Source: Acorus gramineus (lineage: Eukaryota; Streptophyta; Magnoliopsida; Acorales; Acoraceae). From it: 64,000 nt of DNA. How positions within the stretch are numbered: position 1 is the first letter of the stretch; each line of letters opens with the position of its first letter. The stretch is taken from positions 520,908-584,907 of the forward strand of contig JAUJYN010000046.1 in NCBI GenBank assembly GCA_030737835.1, written 5' to 3'. Below are positions 34,530 through 46,815 of the stretch, in pieces. A program made the translations under genes and the position numbers. The notes under the pieces were generated by a model. That model was not told the DNA's origin. It did not search any database and saw only the letters and a program-made list of their open reading frames with translations.

Positions 34530-35167
34530 CACAGGCATAACACTAATAAGAACAACACATGAACACACCTTTGAGTGTTCTTTCTCTTTCAATACTCTTC
34601 TTCTTTTGCTTCTTCTTCTCCTTCTTTTTTTCCTTCAAAACACACACACACACACACAAACAAGAGGGAGAGCTAGGCGTGAGAGGTGGTGAAAGAGAGA
34701 GAGAGAGAGAGAGAGAGACTAATTTTTCTCAATTGAGGGGTGGGGTGATGAGAAGGGAAAAAAGGGGGTGGTGACCCTAAGTGAATCTCACCCACACACA
34801 TCAAAATAACCAAAGGTTTTCTTACCTATTAAGCAAGAGGGGGGTGAGGTTACCCAAGGTTACCATAACCACCAAAATATCCCAACACTATTCCACCTAA
34901 CAAACCAGAAACGACCGAAACCCGGATACGATTCAGAACTGCATAATTTTTAAAACGTTACCGGAATTCGATGAAATTTTTATGAGTAGTACAAAATGGT
35001 ACCAGGACCCATAATATGCAGTTAGATTTCCAATTGGAGTACTCAAACTCACGCAGATAGCTAAAAGTCCAAAATTTAAGGGCTCCGATCGAAAAAAGAA
35101 AAATTGGAAAATGGCCAGAAATGACCCAAATGTGACCAATAGGCTAAAAAGTGACACATATATAACA
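34530..35167 (-). mobile_element. Element B 3' LTR, truncated
   Basis: Matches the last 665 bp of B's 5' LTR (52226-52891) and ends CACATATATAACA. The PBS-side three quarters are missing at the junction with LTR I. It includes a CT-rich stretch, a (CA)n run and a (GA)n run. Confidence 0.85.
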
Positions 35168-35181
35168 TTCTTCCCCCCTTA
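35168..35181 (-). other. Polypurine tract of element B
   Basis: Read on the minus strand, AAGGGGGGAAGAA precedes the LTR start TGTTATATATG. Confidence 0.85.
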
Positions 35182-35201
35182 GGAAATTTTGTCCACAAAA
35201 T

Positions 35202-36420
35202 TTAATACAAAAACATCGAGGAAGGGAAAAGATGTGGATATGCGTCACGCATGGCGTCCTCGCGCTCCCAAGTGGCCTCGGCACCAGAACGGTGCTGCCA
35301 ACGCACCTTAACCAACTGGACGGTCTTGGTGCGGAGCCTCTTCTCGCGTCGGTCCAGGATCTCGATCGGCTGCTCCACGAATGACAAGTCCGGCTCGAAG
35401 ACGAGCGGCTCGAACGGAATAACGTGAGCAGGATCGTGGACGTAACGCCTCAGCTGCGAGACATGGAAGACGTCATGGGCTTGAGCCAACTGTGGGGGCA
35501 GGGCTATGCGATAGGCCACCTCTCCAATCCGCTCAAGGATGAGAAACGGGCCAATGTAACGCGGACTCAGCTTGCCCCGCACACCAAAATGGAAGATGCC
35601 CTTCGACGGGGACACCTTCAGGAAAACATGGTCACCAACCTCGAAGGCGAGCTCACGGCGACGATGATCGGCATAGCTCTTCTGACGGCTCTGAGCGATT
35701 CGGATACGCTCACGAATCGTCTTGACCTTCTCTGAGGTCTGGCGGACGATCTCTGGTCCCTCCAACTGGCGCTCTCCGACCTCGTCCCAACACAAGGGAG
35801 ACCTGCAGCTGCGGCCATAGAGCTTTATATGGTGCCATCCGAATACTCGAGTGGTAGCTGTTGTTGTAGGCGAACTCCACCAACGGGAGATGCCTCTCCC
35901 AACTGCCCCCAAAGTCGAGAACGCAAGCTCGCAGCATGTCCTCCAGGGTCTGTATCGTCCTCTCCGACTGGCCGTCCGTCTGCGGATGAAACGCTGTACT
36001 GAAGTGGAGGTTCGTACCAAGGGCGTGCTGGAGGCTGCGCCAGAACCTCGAAGTAAACCTCGCGTCTCTATCAGAAATGATGCTGATGGGAGTGCCATGG
36101 AGACGAACAATCTCGGAGACAAACAACTGCGCCAGGGTGTCCAGAGAATCGGTGAGTCGAATGGGGAGGAAATGAGCGGACTTAGTCAGTCGGTCGACGA
36201 TCACCCAGATGGCATCGCGACCCGAACGTGACCTCGGCAGACCGAAACGAAGTCCATGGTGATCTGCTCCCACTTCCACTGAGGAATCTCAAAGGACTGC
36301 AGCTTCCTCGCAGACACTGATGCTCCGACTTCACCTGCTGGCATACCAAGCAACGGGCAACGAAACGGCTATATCCGCCTTCATCCCGCGCCACCAGTAG
36401 CCACAACGAAGGCCCCTGTA
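35202..36420 (-). pseudogene. Element B integrase with C-terminal chromodomain-like region
   Basis: Two overlapping frames cover the integrase. The stretch around 35850-36300 has [32 protein letters not shown] and [11 protein letters not shown], the catalytic-core landmarks, interrupted by frame changes near 36230 and 35825. The tail 35202-35740 is open and intact: SRQKSYADHRRRELAFEVGD, RGKLSPRYIGPFLILERIGE (GPY/F module), then FHVSQLRRYVHDP and VKVRWQHRSGAEATWERED, a degenerate chromodomain as in Tekay-type chromoviruses. This tail is the only unbroken copy of the region in the family here; the same region in A is frameshifted. Confidence 0.85.
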
Positions 36421-37270
36421 CATCTTCGTGCCACCAGGATGCACTGTGTACCTCGAACGATGGGCCTCGTCTAAGATCTTCTGCTTCAGCTCTGCGTCGT
36501 CAGGAATGCATACCCGACCTCTGAACCGCAGGATTCCGTCCTCGCGAATCTGGTAGTCCGGACGCTCGCCCCGGGCGACGCCTTCAGAGAGGACTAGAAA
36601 GTGAGGATCCCCCCTGAGCCGTGCGGATCTCGTCGAGAAGAACGGGCTGCACCACTAGCTTGGCCAAAAAGCCACCCGTAGGCATCTCTCGAACGCTGAT
36701 CCAGCAAGCGGCCTCCTCCAGAAGCCTCCAATGACGTACAGCCAAGTGGGTGGCCATGCCCAAGGGCTGCCTGCTGAGAGCATCGGCCACGACATTCGCC
36801 TTACCCAGATGGTAAGCGATGTCACAGTCATAGTCCTTCAGGAACTCGACCCAACGTCGCTGACGCATGTTGAGCTCCAGCTGGGACTGCAAGTAAGTCA
36901 GGCTCTTGTGATCCGTGAAGAGCTCGAACTCCTCGCCATAGAGGTAGTGCCTCCATATCTTCAGCGCAAAGATGATCGCTGCTAACTCCAAGTCATGGGT
37001 GGGGTAATTCTGCTCATGGGGCTTCAACTGACGCGACGCGTAAGCCACAACCTTACCATACTGCATCAGGACGCAACCCAAACCCAGCCGCGATGCATCA
37101 GAGTAGACTGCGAATCCGCCACTCCTAGATGGAATGGTAAGGACTGGCGCTGAGGTGAGTCTCCGCTTCAACTCCAGGAAGCTCTCCTCGCAAGATGGGG
37201 ACCACTCGAACCGGACATCCTTCCATGTCAGGCGAATCAGAGGCACGGCTATCTTCGAGAAACCATCGAC
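36421..37270 (-). pseudogene. Element B RNase H and integrase N-terminus
   Basis: The frame at 36584-37246 reads [49 protein letters not shown] and [14 protein letters not shown], so all four acidic RNase H positions are present. The frame is lost after AQGG, and the zinc-binding part of integrase (H..H..CLVC) follows in another frame with a lesion near 36310. Confidence 0.85.
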
Positions 37271-38273
37271 AAACCTCCAATAATAACCCGCCCAGGACGC
37301 TCTGAATCTCGGTGGGGTTCGACGGTCGCCGCCAATGACACGGCGAGCGTCTTGTCTGGGCCACAGATATACCCTCGCCGAAAATCACGTGGCCCAGAAA
37401 GGCCACACGCTCCAACCAGAACTCGCACTTACTGAACTTGGCGAACAACTGATGTCGGGCCAAAGTCTCCAAGACAGTGCAAAGATGGTCAGCGTGCTCC
37501 TCAAGACTCGTCGAGTACACCAGAATATCATCGATGAAGACTACTACAAAGGAGTCGAGGAAGGGCCGAAACACCCAGTTCATCAAATCCATGAAGGCCG
37601 CCGGCGCATTCGTCAACCCAAACGGTAGTACTCGGAACTCTTAGTGCCCATAACAGGTACGAAAGGCCGTCTTCGGAATATCCGACTCTCGGATCTTCAG
37701 CTGATAGTAGCCCGAACGGAGATCGATCTTTGAAAAGACACGTGCTCCCTGGCGCTGGTCAAACAGATCGTCAATCTGCGGTAAGGGGTACTTGTTCTTC
37801 ACGGTCCACTTGTTCAGCTGCCTGTAATCAATACAAAGACGCAGCGAACCGTCCTTGTTCTGAACGAACAGAACAGGGGCTCCCCACGAAGAGACACTCG
37901 GACGTGTGAAGCCCTTCTCGAGCAACTCTTCCAGCTGCTCCTTGAGCACCTTCAGCTCTGCTGGGGCCATCCGGTATGGAGCCCTCGAGATCGGCTCGGT
38001 CCCCGGAATTAGATTAATTTCAAACTCGATCGCGCGATCCGGCGGTAGTCCCGGAAGATCATCGGGAAAAACCTCTGGATATTCTGCCACGATCGGAGTC
38101 TGACTGATATCTGCCCGCAGTGGTGCATCCTCCTCAGCAATGTACGCCAGAAAACCCTCACATCCTCCCTGAAGGAGTCTCCACGCCTGGATGGACGACA
38201 CGAACCCCAAAGGGGCTATGTCCCGATCGCCCATGAACTGGAAAGATCTCTGTCCAGGGATGTGGAAGGACAC
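37125..38273 (-). pseudogene. Element B reverse transcriptase
   Basis: 38273-37641 holds the RT start and palm ([53 protein letters not shown]) and ends at a stop just after FRTCYGH. The FIDDILVYS catalytic box follows at about 37510-37540 in the next piece. Errors such as RTCYGH and NKWTV for RTRYGH and NKRTV mark the decay. Relative to A it keeps the codon A has lost in the VLFV..KDGSLR motif. Confidence 0.85.
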
Positions 38274-39346
38274 TGACTTTGCAAAATAGTCGATACTGGC
38301 GTGGCTAGATGAGAAGCCATGGCGAGCTCGACCAACTCTAATGGAAACTCATGCTCCGCAATCGCCATGGTACACCTCTGATAAACAAAACGGAGGAGAA
38401 TACGGTCTCCGATGGGCAATGATATCTCCAGCATAGCATCAAGGGGGGCGGACACCACGCCCATCCGTCTCGCAAAAATGGGAGAAACGAACGAATGCGT
38501 GGCCCCAGAATCAAATAGCACATATGTAGGAAGCTGGGAGACTAGAACAATACCTCAGACAATGCTACCCGAAGCCTGCGCCTCCTCGGCCGTAAGTGCT
38601 GCAACACGACCCTGAACAAGCTGCGGCTGAGGAGCAGGGGCACGCCTCGCAGGCTACACTGGCTGCCTCCTCTTGTCAATCCGGCCACCCTGTGGCTGCT
38701 GTTGCTGATGTTGAGGCTGCTGTTGCTGGCGTGGCTGGTGCTGCTGCGGCTGTGTCGAGGCACAAAAGGTCAGCCAACATCAGGGCAATCATAGGCAATA
38801 TGTCTGACCCGCTGACAATGGTAACAACGTCGCGTCTTCGGTTGCCTAGCCTGGAATGGTACTGCAGCAATGGGTGCTGGACCCCACACTGGCACCACAT
38901 CAATTGGAGTAGCGGCGGTCACTGGCCGATCAAAGCGGGGCCGCTTGTTCTTGCGACGTCCCTGGTCCTGGCTCCTAGGGGGCCTCTGGTCCGCAGAAGG
39001 GGTTTGAACCCCCGAGGGAACCCAAGGTCTCGCTCGACTGTCCTCGCATGAGACACCAGGTCGGAGTACCTCGAGAACACCTGAGAGGTGACGTGCACCC
39101 TGATGGTGCTAATGAGGGACGGCATCGCGTCTCCTCATCCATCACTAAGGCGAGGGCGAACCGAGAAAGCCTCGTGAAACGTGTAGAGTAATCAACGACT
39201 GACATGGAGCCCTGCGTCAGTTGCTCGAACTCTCGCATCACGATCTGACGTGTTGAAAACGGGAAGTACTCCTCCAGGAAGTAACTCCAGAATCCAGCTC
39301 ATAGAAGTCACCCCACACCCTCAGGGAATGTCCACCGATCGGGTAG
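38216..39346 (-). pseudogene. Element B protease and gag C-terminal half
   Basis: Protease motif [14 protein letters not shown] is read at 38470-38520. Just downstream about 50 bp including [12 protein letters not shown] is deleted. The gag part shows the zinc-knuckle region and the Gln-rich linker broken by frameshifts. At 39342-39346 (GGTAG) the gag is split by element A; the other half resumes at 49384. Confidence 0.8.
39342..39346 (+). repeat. Left target-site duplication GGTAG of element A
   Basis: GGTAG before TGTCACG at 39347 and again at 49384-49388 after the other LTR. Confidence 0.93.
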
Positions 39347-41917
39347 TGTCACGCCCCAGGGCGGCCGTACCCGATACGTGGCAAATATATATAATATCAG
39401 CAGTCTATACAGGAGATCAATAAAATACTCTAAACAACATCGAAAATGACAACACAGACAATAAGGTAGCTGACATAATATATACAAATAGCGGAAGCTT
39501 AAACGACTGAGTCTGTAATTCAAAGACATATTACAGACCCGAATACATAATCAACTGTCCTGTGAGAGCCAATATACACAATGACATCCAAATACAAGTG
39601 TGTGCCCAAGCACGGATAATCAATACATACAATCAAGAAGGGGATGCTGATGGCCTCTCACTCGCAGAACGTGACGCTGCTCCGCTACTGCTGTGGTGCC
39701 TCGGGGAGCTCCTCCTTCAGATCCAACTCAGGTATAACAGGAGGAAAAATATATGCGAGGGGGAGCCACACGCTCAGTGAATAGCACAACCCATGCATCA
39801 CAATTCATATTAACCTTAAATAATTTATAGTCCCTAAAATGGGAGCAACTACACATTCTAGTGGGTCGTTTCATCGCCAACCCACCTCCCCCCTCACCCT
39901 CACCCTTTACTGGGGGTGACATGGGCCTCTTGGGGCATACTAGACCGCTCTCCACCCCTGGTCCACCCGGTAGCCTCTCCCACTCTGTAGCCTCCACTTG
40001 GTATACTCCGACTATCAGTACTGTCCGACGCATCGGAGGTACCTACGGACGGGAGCCCTCTGTCAGGTCAGCTTTCCAACGCTGGGGAGTCCCTACATCG
40101 GATCCAACCAAAAGGAGAAGACAGCCTACTCACGCGGATACGATCCTCTTGGATCCATCGACAACGATTGTAACTCTACTAATGTCAAGAATTCTCTTCC
40201 TCCAGGGAGCATAACTAAGATGCGGGGAAACATATATTATAATCACGAGGTTATAATATTCTGTAAGGCATGCTTATAACAATATGCTCTCATTTTGATT
40301 TAATTAGATTAAACTAGATGGGAACATACATAGTTCGGGGCTTTCCAATCAAGGGACATGGTGTCTAGGCATGCATAGGCCTCTATACATGATATAAGGG
40401 TGCATATCCCTAGCATACAAAGTCTAATGTGGCACGGTTACATCATATTAATCATGCATTGCATAGTTTTACCTTTATTACAGTTAATACACAATTATGG
40501 AGCCCCAGGGGAGGGCAATGCACCTACGTGCATCGAACACCTCCCTACTGGGTTGGATTGTCCCACTCACCGAAACCCGGGTCATTGCGTGACCGTCCGT
40601 CAAGATCTGCAAGGCATGGGCATTCAATATGGTGAGTAAACTACACAAATACATAAGAAATTTACTAGAAATACCCAATACTCGGACAAGCATGCATACG
40701 GACCCGCACGCATGCGAGCACGCGCGTACGCCGCGAGTCCGAGTGCCCCGACACCCTCCCGAACCCTCGGGCAGCCATACGCATGGCCCCCCGCACGCAC
40801 GCACGAATGCGCACGCCCGCACGCGCCCCTGCACCCCTGGCGCACTGTCGTGCCCCTGCCCGCGCGCCCAGCCCGGCGTACCCACGCGCACTGCGCGCCC
40901 GCGCAGCACCTCGCGCGCATGCCCGAGCGCTGCGCATACGCGCGCGCGCCCAGCTCGCCCGTCTGCGCGCGCCAGGCCTGCGCGCGCACGCGCAGACGCG
41001 CGCACGCGCGGATGGCTCGCCGCGCGCCCGAGCCCTTCCCACCCCCTCCTCAGCCCTCCCACACCCCCTAACACCCATGCATAGCATGCATAACCATTTA
41101 CACACCCTAAACAAACATCTAAGCAAGCTAAGGAGGAGGAAGACTTACCCAAGGAGAGGAAGAACAAGGGAGGGAACTCGGGTGCCCTTTGCGCACCAAA
41201 TCGCCACCACCAAGACCACCACCACCTCAGCCACTCTCAGCCCTAACAATGGCTGAAAACAGGGGGGGGGGGAAGCCATGAGAGGGAGGTAAAGAAAGGG
41301 GAAAACCAAACAAAGACCATGGAGAGGTAGATCACAACCTTACCTCTCTTTTTCCCTTCTAGGGCTTTTCTTTTCTTCTTCTCCTACTACCTCTAATGGG
41401 GGAAAATAAAGAAGAGGAGATGAGATGGAGTGAGTGAGTGAGAGATGGTGAGATGGGGAAAAGAGAGGGGACGCCCACAAATAGGGCTTCACACACTTAC
41501 ACACACACACTCACACACTTGGGACTATTGTGTTGGTGGGATTGACTTTGAGTCAACCCAACCACACAAAAAAACAAAACCATTTGACCAAGTCAATGGT
41601 CAAACTTGACTTGGTCAAAGTCTTCTTTGACTTGGTCAAGTCCCCCTTTGACATTCCCACTCGGTCAAAACCCGGATACGATTCGGAACTGCCAAATTCT
41701 GAAACGTTACCGGAATTCGATGAAATTTTCGTGAGTGGTTTGAAATGGCACCAGGACACATAATGTGCAGTTAGATTTTCAATCGGAGTTCTCAAGCTCA
41801 TGATGATAGCTAAAAGTCCAAAATTTTAGCGGTTCCGATCGAAAAAAGAAAAAGTTGAAAAACTGTCAGAAATGCTCCAAAGGTGACCAGAAGGCTAAAA
41901 GTGACACATATATAACA
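39347..41917 (-). mobile_element. Element A 3' LTR
   Basis: On the minus strand TGTTATATATGTG to GGGGCGTGACA. Has splice-like TTGG|GTAAGT (41149/41148), GC tract 40690-41050, 36-nt segment 40571-40606. Compared with the 5' LTR the GC tract has several small indels, whereas the flanks show only rare substitutions, such as TACCCG for TCCCCG near 39369. Confidence 0.92.
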
Positions 41918-41930
41918 TTCTTCCCCCCTT
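41918..41930 (-). other. Polypurine tract of element A
   Basis: AAGGGGGGAAGAA on the minus strand, directly before the 3' LTR start. Confidence 0.9.
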
Positions 41931-41959
41931 AGGAAATTTTGTCCACAAAATAAATACAA

Positions 41960-42436
41960 AAACATCTAGGAAGGGAAAAGATGCGGATATGCGCCACGCA
42001 TGGCGTCCTCGCTCCCAAGTGGCCTCGGCACCAGAACGGTGCTGCCATCGCACCTTAACCAGCTGGACGGTCTTGGTGCGGAGCCTCTTCTCGCGTCGGT
42101 CCAGGATCTCGATCGGCTGCTCCACGAATGACAAGTCCGGCTCGAAGACGAGCGGCTCGAACAGGATAACGTGAGCAGGATCGTGGACGTAACGCCTCAG
42201 CTGCGAGACATGGAAGACGTCATGGGCCTGAGCCAACTGTGGGGCAGGGCTATGCGATAGGCCACCTCTCCAACCCGCTCGAGGATGAGAAACGGCCCAA
42301 TGAAACGCGGACTCAGCTTGCCCCGCACACCGAAACGGAAGATGCCCTTCATCGGGGACACCTTCAGGAAAACATGGTCACCAACCTCGAAGGCGAGCTC
42401 ACGGCGACGACGATCGGCGTAGCTCTTCTGACGGCT
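41960..42436 (-). pseudogene. Element A: integrase C-terminus and chromodomain-like tail beyond a premature stop
   Basis: Directly after the TAG at 42437-42439 the same frame continues with SRQKSYADRRRREL and the GPY/F module RGKLSPRFIGPFLILERVGE. A single missing C in ALPPQLAQ (about 42241) shifts the frame; the next frame gives AHDVFHVSQLRRYVHDP and VKVRWQHRSGAEATWER, then a 2-bp deletion near 42010 (against B) scrambles the final residues. So A has three small lesions, all downstream of the catalytic core. Confidence 0.85.
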
Positions 42437-45400
42437 CTAGGCGACTCGGATACGCTCACGAATCGTCTTGACCATCTCTGAGGTCTGGTGGATGATCTCT
42501 GGTCCCTCCAACTGGCGCTCTCCGACCTCGTCCCAACACAAGGGGGACCTGCAGCTGCGGCCATAGAGCGCTTCGTATGGTGCCATCCGGATACTCGAGT
42601 GGTAGCTGTTGTTGTAGGCAAACTCCACCAACGGAAGATGCCTCTCCCAACTGCCCCCAAAGTCGAGAACGCAAGCTCGCAGCATGTCCTCCAGGGTCTG
42701 AATCGTCCTCTCCGACTGGCCGTCCGTCTGCGGATGAAACGCTGTACTGAAGTGGAGGTTCGTACCAAGGGCGTGCTGAAGGCTACGCCAGAACCTCGAA
42801 GTAAATCTCGCGTCTCTATCAGAAATGATGCTGACGGGAGTGCCATGGAGACGAACAATCTCGGAGACAAACAACTGCGCCAGGGTGTCCAGAGAATCGG
42901 TGAGTCGAATGGGGAGGAAATGAGCGGACTTAGTCAGTCGGTCGACGATTACCCAGATGGCATCGCGACCCGAACGTGACCTCGGCAAGCCCGAAACGAA
43001 GTCCATGGTGATCTGCTCCCACTTCCACTGAGGAATCTCAATGGACTGCAGCTTCCCCCCAGGACGCTGATGTTCCGACTTCACCTGCTGGCATACCAAG
43101 CAACGGGCAACGAAACGGCCAATATCCGCCTTCATCCCGCGCCACCAGTAGCCACGACGAAGGCCCCTGTACATCTTCGTGCCACCAGGATGCACTGTGT
43201 ACCTCGAACGATGGGCCTCGTCCAAGATCTTCTGCTTCAGCTCTGCGTCGTCAGGAATGCATACTCGACCTCTGAACCGCAGGATTCCGTCCTCGCGAAT
43301 CTGGTAGTCCGGACGCTCGCCCCGGGCGACGCCTTCAGAGAGGACTAGAAAGTGAGGATCCTGCCCCTGAGCCGTGCGGATCTCGTCGAGAAGAACGGGC
43401 TGCACCACTAGCCTGGCCAAAAAGCCACCCGCAGGTGTCTCTCGAACGCTGATCCAGCAAGCGGCCTCCTCCAGAAGCCTCCAACGACGTACAGCCAAGT
43501 GGGCGGCCATGCCCAAGGGCTGCCTGCTGAGAGCATCGGCCACGACATTCGCCTTACCCGGATGGTAAGCGATGTCACAATCATAGTCCTTCAGGAACTC
43601 GACCCAACGTCTCTGACGCATGTTGAGCTCCGGCTGGGACTGCAAGTAAGTCAAGCTCTTGTGATCAGTGAAGAGCTCGAACTCCTCGCCATAAAGGTAG
43701 TGCCTCCACATCTTCAGCGCAAAGATGATCGCTGCTAACTCTAAGTCGTGGGTGGGGTAATTCTGCTCATGGGGCTTCAACTGACGCGACGCGTAAGCCA
43801 CAACCTTACCGTACTGCATCAGGACGCAACCCACACCCAGCCGCGATGCATCGGAGTAGACTGCGAATCCACCACTCCCAGACGGAATGGTAAGAACTGG
43901 CGCTGAGGTGAGCCTTCGCTTCAACTCCAGGAAGCTCTCCTCGCAAGCTGGGGACCACTCGAACCGGACATCCTTCCGAGTGAGGCGGGTCAGAGGAACA
44001 GCTATCTTCGAGAAACCCTCGACAAACCTCCGATAATAACCCGCTAAACCCAGGAAGCTCCGAATCTCTGTGGGGTTCGACGGTCGACGCCAATTCGACA
44101 CGGCGAGCGTCTTGTCCGGGTCCACAGATATGCCCTCGCCGGAAATCACGTGGCCTAGAAAGGCCATACGCTCCAACCAAAACTCGCACTTACTGAACTT
44201 GGCGAACAACTGATGTCGGGCCAAAGTCTCCAAGACAGTGCGGAGATGGTCAGCGTGCTCCTCAAGACTCCTCGAGTACACCAGAATATCATCGATGAAG
44301 ACTACTACGAAGGAGTCGAGGAAGGGCCGAAACACCCGGTTCATCAGATCCATGAAGGCTGCCGGCGCATTCGTCAACCCAAACGGCAGTACTCGAAACT
44401 CGTAGTGCCCATAACGGGTACGAAAGGCCATCTTCGGAATATCTGACTCCCGGATCTTCAGCTGATAGTAGCCCGAACGGAGATCGATCTTAGAAAAGAC
44501 GCGCGCTCCCTGGAGCTGGTCAAACAGATCGTCAATCCGTGGCAAGGGGTACTTGTTCTTCACGGTCCGCTTGTTCAGCTGCCTGTAGTCAATACAAAGA
44601 CGCAGCGAACCGTCCTTCCGGACGAACAAAACAGGGGCTCCCCACGGAGAAACACTCGGACGTGCGAAGCCCTTCTCGAGCAACTCCTCCAACTGCTCCT
44701 TGAGCACCTTCAGCTCTGCTGGGGCCATCCGGTACGGAGCTCTTGAAATCGGCTCGGTCCCCGGAATTAGATTAATCTCAAACTCGATCGCGCGATCCGG
44801 CGGTAATCCCGGAAGATCATCGGGGAAAACCTCTGGATATTCCGCCACGATCGGAGTCTGACTGATATCTGCCCGCAGTGGTGCGTCCTCCTCAGCAATA
44901 TACGCCAGAAAGCCCTCACATCCTCCCTGAAGGAGTCTCCACGCCTGGATAGATGACACGAACCCCAAAGGGGCTATGTCACGATCGCCCACGAACTGGA
45001 AAGACCTCCGACCCGGAAGGTGGAAAGACACCGACTTCGCAAAACAGTCGATGCTGGCGTGACTAGCTGAGAGCCAATCCATTCCCAGGATGGCATCGAA
45101 GTCCGTCATGGCGAGCTCTACCAACTCTACTGGAAACTCATGCTCCGCAATCACCACGGTACACCCTCGGTAAACAGAACGGAGGAGAATACGGTCTCCG
45201 ATGGGCAATGATATCTCCAGCATAACATCAAGAGGGGCGGACGCCACGCCCATCCGTCTCGCAAAAACGGGAGACACGAACGAGTGCGTGGCTCCGGAAT
45301 CAAATAACACATATGCAGGGAGCTGGGAGATCAAAACAATACCTCGGACCACGCTACCCGAAGCCTGCGCCTCCTCGGCTGAAAGTGCTGCAACTCGACC

Positions 45401-46702
45401 CTGAACAAACTGCGGCTGAGGAGCAGGGGCACGCCTCGCAGGCTGCACTGGCTGCCTCCTCTGGTCAACTCGGCCACCCTGTGGCTGCTGCTGCTGGCGT
45501 GGCTGCTGCTGCTGCGGGTGCAGCACACGGGGTCGGCCAGCATCAGGGCAATTATATAAAATATGCCCGACGCGCTGACAATGGAAACAGCGCCGCTTCT
45601 CCGGTTGCCTGGCCTGGACTGGTACTGCCGCAATGGGTGCTGGACCTCGCACTGGCACCACATCGACTGGAGTAGCGGCGGCCGCTGACTGATCAAAGCG
45701 GGGCCGCTTCTTCTTGCGATGTCCCTGGTCCTGGCTCCTGGGGGGTCTCTGGTCTGCAGAAGGGGTTGGAACCCCCAAAGGGACCCCAAGGTCTCGCTCG
45801 ACTGTCTTCGCACGAGACACCAAGTCTGAGTACCTCGTGAACGCCTGAGAGGTGACATGCACCCGGATGGTGCTAATGAGACCCATCTCGAAACGACGGC
45901 ATCGCGTCTCCTCATCCATCACCAAGGCGGGGGCGAACCTGGAAAGCCTCGTGAAGCGTGTGGAGTAGTCAGCGACTGACATGGAGCCCTGCGTCAGCTG
46001 CTCGAACTCTCGCATCACGATCTGGCGTGTCGAAAACGGGAAGTACTCCTCCAGGAAGTATCTCCGGAACCCAGCCCATAGAAGTCGCTCCACTCCCTCG
46101 GGGATGTCCACCGATCGGGTAGCCCACCAGTCGGCGGCGCTACCCTTCAACATGAAGGTGGCCAGGGAGACACGCTGGCGGTCGGTGCAGTGCATGGTCG
46201 AGAAGATCTTGTCTACCTCCATCAACCAACGCTCAGGGGCAAGGGGGTCCGCCGTCTGGCCATGGAACTCGGGAGGGTGGAGCTTCAGAAAGGCAGTGAG
46301 GCCGCTCTGATGCACTCGTGCTGCAGCCTCTAGCTCCACCTCCCTCTCCAGGGGATCCTGAACTCCCACCACCGGAATCACCACGGGGACAGGGGGTACG
46401 TCGGGCACCACCGGTGGATCTGCCACCAAGGGGACCTGTGGAACTGCCTCGCGGGCCGCCCGCAGCTCCTGGATCTCTCGTGCCTGCTCAGCTAACGCCC
46501 TAGTCTGGGCCTCCAGTGCCCTAGTCTGAGTCTCCACCAGATCTGCGATACGAGCGTAAGCACGCTCCCATGCAGGAGGCTCCTGCGCCGGTCCTGGCCC
46601 CATAGCCGAGGACTCTCCAGTAGACTCCTCGCCTCTGGTAGGTCCGGGAACCTCCAAGGGCCGAGGGGGACCACGTCCACGCATTCCTCTGCGAGGAGGC
46701 AT
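42437..46702 (-). CDS. Element A Gag-Pol polyprotein (gypsy/chromovirus), truncated by a TAG
   Basis: A single frame of 1421 codons makes particle protein and the enzymes for reverse transcription and insertion. Order: basic N-terminus ([11 protein letters not shown]); helix with heptads (55-85); gag core (150-290); zinc knuckle C372-C375-H380-C385; aspartic protease D468-S469-G470; reverse transcriptase with D740 and F802-I-D804-D805; RNase H with D951, E988, D1013 and D1056; integrase zinc site H1164-H1171-C1201-C1204; integrase core D1234, D1295, E1331 with 35 residues between the last two. All catalytic residues are in place. One codon is missing in [11 protein letters not shown] compared with relatives ([12 protein letters not shown] in K). 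The frame ends at a TAG where relatives read Gln (RIRVAQSRQKS expected). The start at 46702 is supported by the matching start in D and E. No gag/pol frame change exists, as is usual in chromoviruses. Confidence 0.93.
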   Translation of the reverse strand: MPPRRGMRGRGPPRPLEVPGPTRGEESTGESSAMGPGPAQEPPAWERAYARIADLVETQTRALEAQTRALAEQAREIQELRAAREAVPQVPLVADPPVVPDVPPVPVVIPVVGVQDPLEREVELEAAARVHQSGLTAFLKLHPPEFHGQTADPLAPERWLMEVDKIFSTMHCTDRQRVSLATFMLKGSAADWWATRSVDIPEGVERLLWAGFRRYFLEEYFPFSTRQIVMREFEQLTQGSMSVADYSTRFTRLSRFAPALVMDEETRCRRFEMGLISTIRVHVTSQAFTRYSDLVSRAKTVERDLGVPLGVPTPSADQRPPRSQDQGHRKKKRPRFDQSAAAATPVDVVPVRGPAPIAAVPVQARQPEKRRCFHCQRVGHILYNCPDAGRPRVLHPQQQQPRQQQQPQGGRVDQRRQPVQPARRAPAPQPQFVQGRVAALSAEEAQASGSVVRGIVLISQLPAYVLFDSGATHSFVSPVFARRMGVASAPLDVMLEISLPIGDRILLRSVYRGCTVVIAEHEFPVELVELAMTDFDAILGMDWLSASHASIDCFAKSVSFHLPGRRSFQFVGDRDIAPLGFVSSIQAWRLLQGGCEGFLAYIAEEDAPLRADISQTPIVAEYPEVFPDDLPGLPPDRAIEFEINLIPGTEPISRAPYRMAPAELKVLKEQLEELLEKGFARPSVSPWGAPVLFVRKDGSLRLCIDYRQLNKRTVKNKYPLPRIDDLFDQLQGARVFSKIDLRSGYYQLKIRESDIPKMAFRTRYGHYEFRVLPFGLTNAPAAFMDLMNRVFRPFLDSFVVVFIDDILVYSRSLEEHADHLRTVLETLARHQLFAKFSKCEFWLERMAFLGHVISGEGISVDPDKTLAVSNWRRPSNPTEIRSFLGLAGYYRRFVEGFSKIAVPLTRLTRKDVRFEWSPACEESFLELKRRLTSAPVLTIPSGSGGFAVYSDASRLGVGCVLMQYGKVVAYASRQLKPHEQNYPTHDLELAAIIFALKMWRHYLYGEEFELFTDHKSLTYLQSQPELNMRQRRWVEFLKDYDCDIAYHPGKANVVADALSRQPLGMAAHLAVRRWRLLEEAACWISVRETPAGGFLARLVVQPVLLDEIRTAQGQDPHFLVLSEGVARGERPDYQIREDGILRFRGRVCIPDDAELKQKILDEAHRSRYTVHPGGTKMYRGLRRGYWWRGMKADIGRFVARCLVCQQVKSEHQRPGGKLQSIEIPQWKWEQITMDFVSGLPRSRSGRDAIWVIVDRLTKSAHFLPIRLTDSLDTLAQLFVSEIVRLHGTPVSIISDRDARFTSRFWRSLQHALGTNLHFSTAFHPQTDGQSERTIQTLEDMLRACVLDFGGSWERHLPLVEFAYNNSYHSSIRMAPYEALYGRSCRSPLCWDEVGERQLEGPEIIHQTSEMVKTIRERIRVA

Positions 46703-46798
46703 ATCAGCAACCTAAGAAAACAGACACTAGGATCAGAATACTCATATAGAAATCCTAGGACTCATCTCTAAGAAAACAATTGGCTCTGACAGGACCAG

Positions 46799-46810
46799 GC
46801 TCTGATACCA
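46799..46810 (-). other. Primer binding site of element A
   Basis: TGGTATCAGAGC on the minus strand, five bases from the LTR end; initiator-tRNA-Met type. Confidence 0.9.
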
Positions 46811-46815
46811 ACTTT

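Noticed and set aside
36182-36406. Integrase zinc site of B as a separate small gene
   Set aside because: It is the [12 protein letters not shown] part of B's pol after a frameshift.
42488-42979. Antisense frames opposite the integrase and RT
   Set aside because: Mirror frames of a strongly coding strand; the predicted proteins match nothing in the element's known products.
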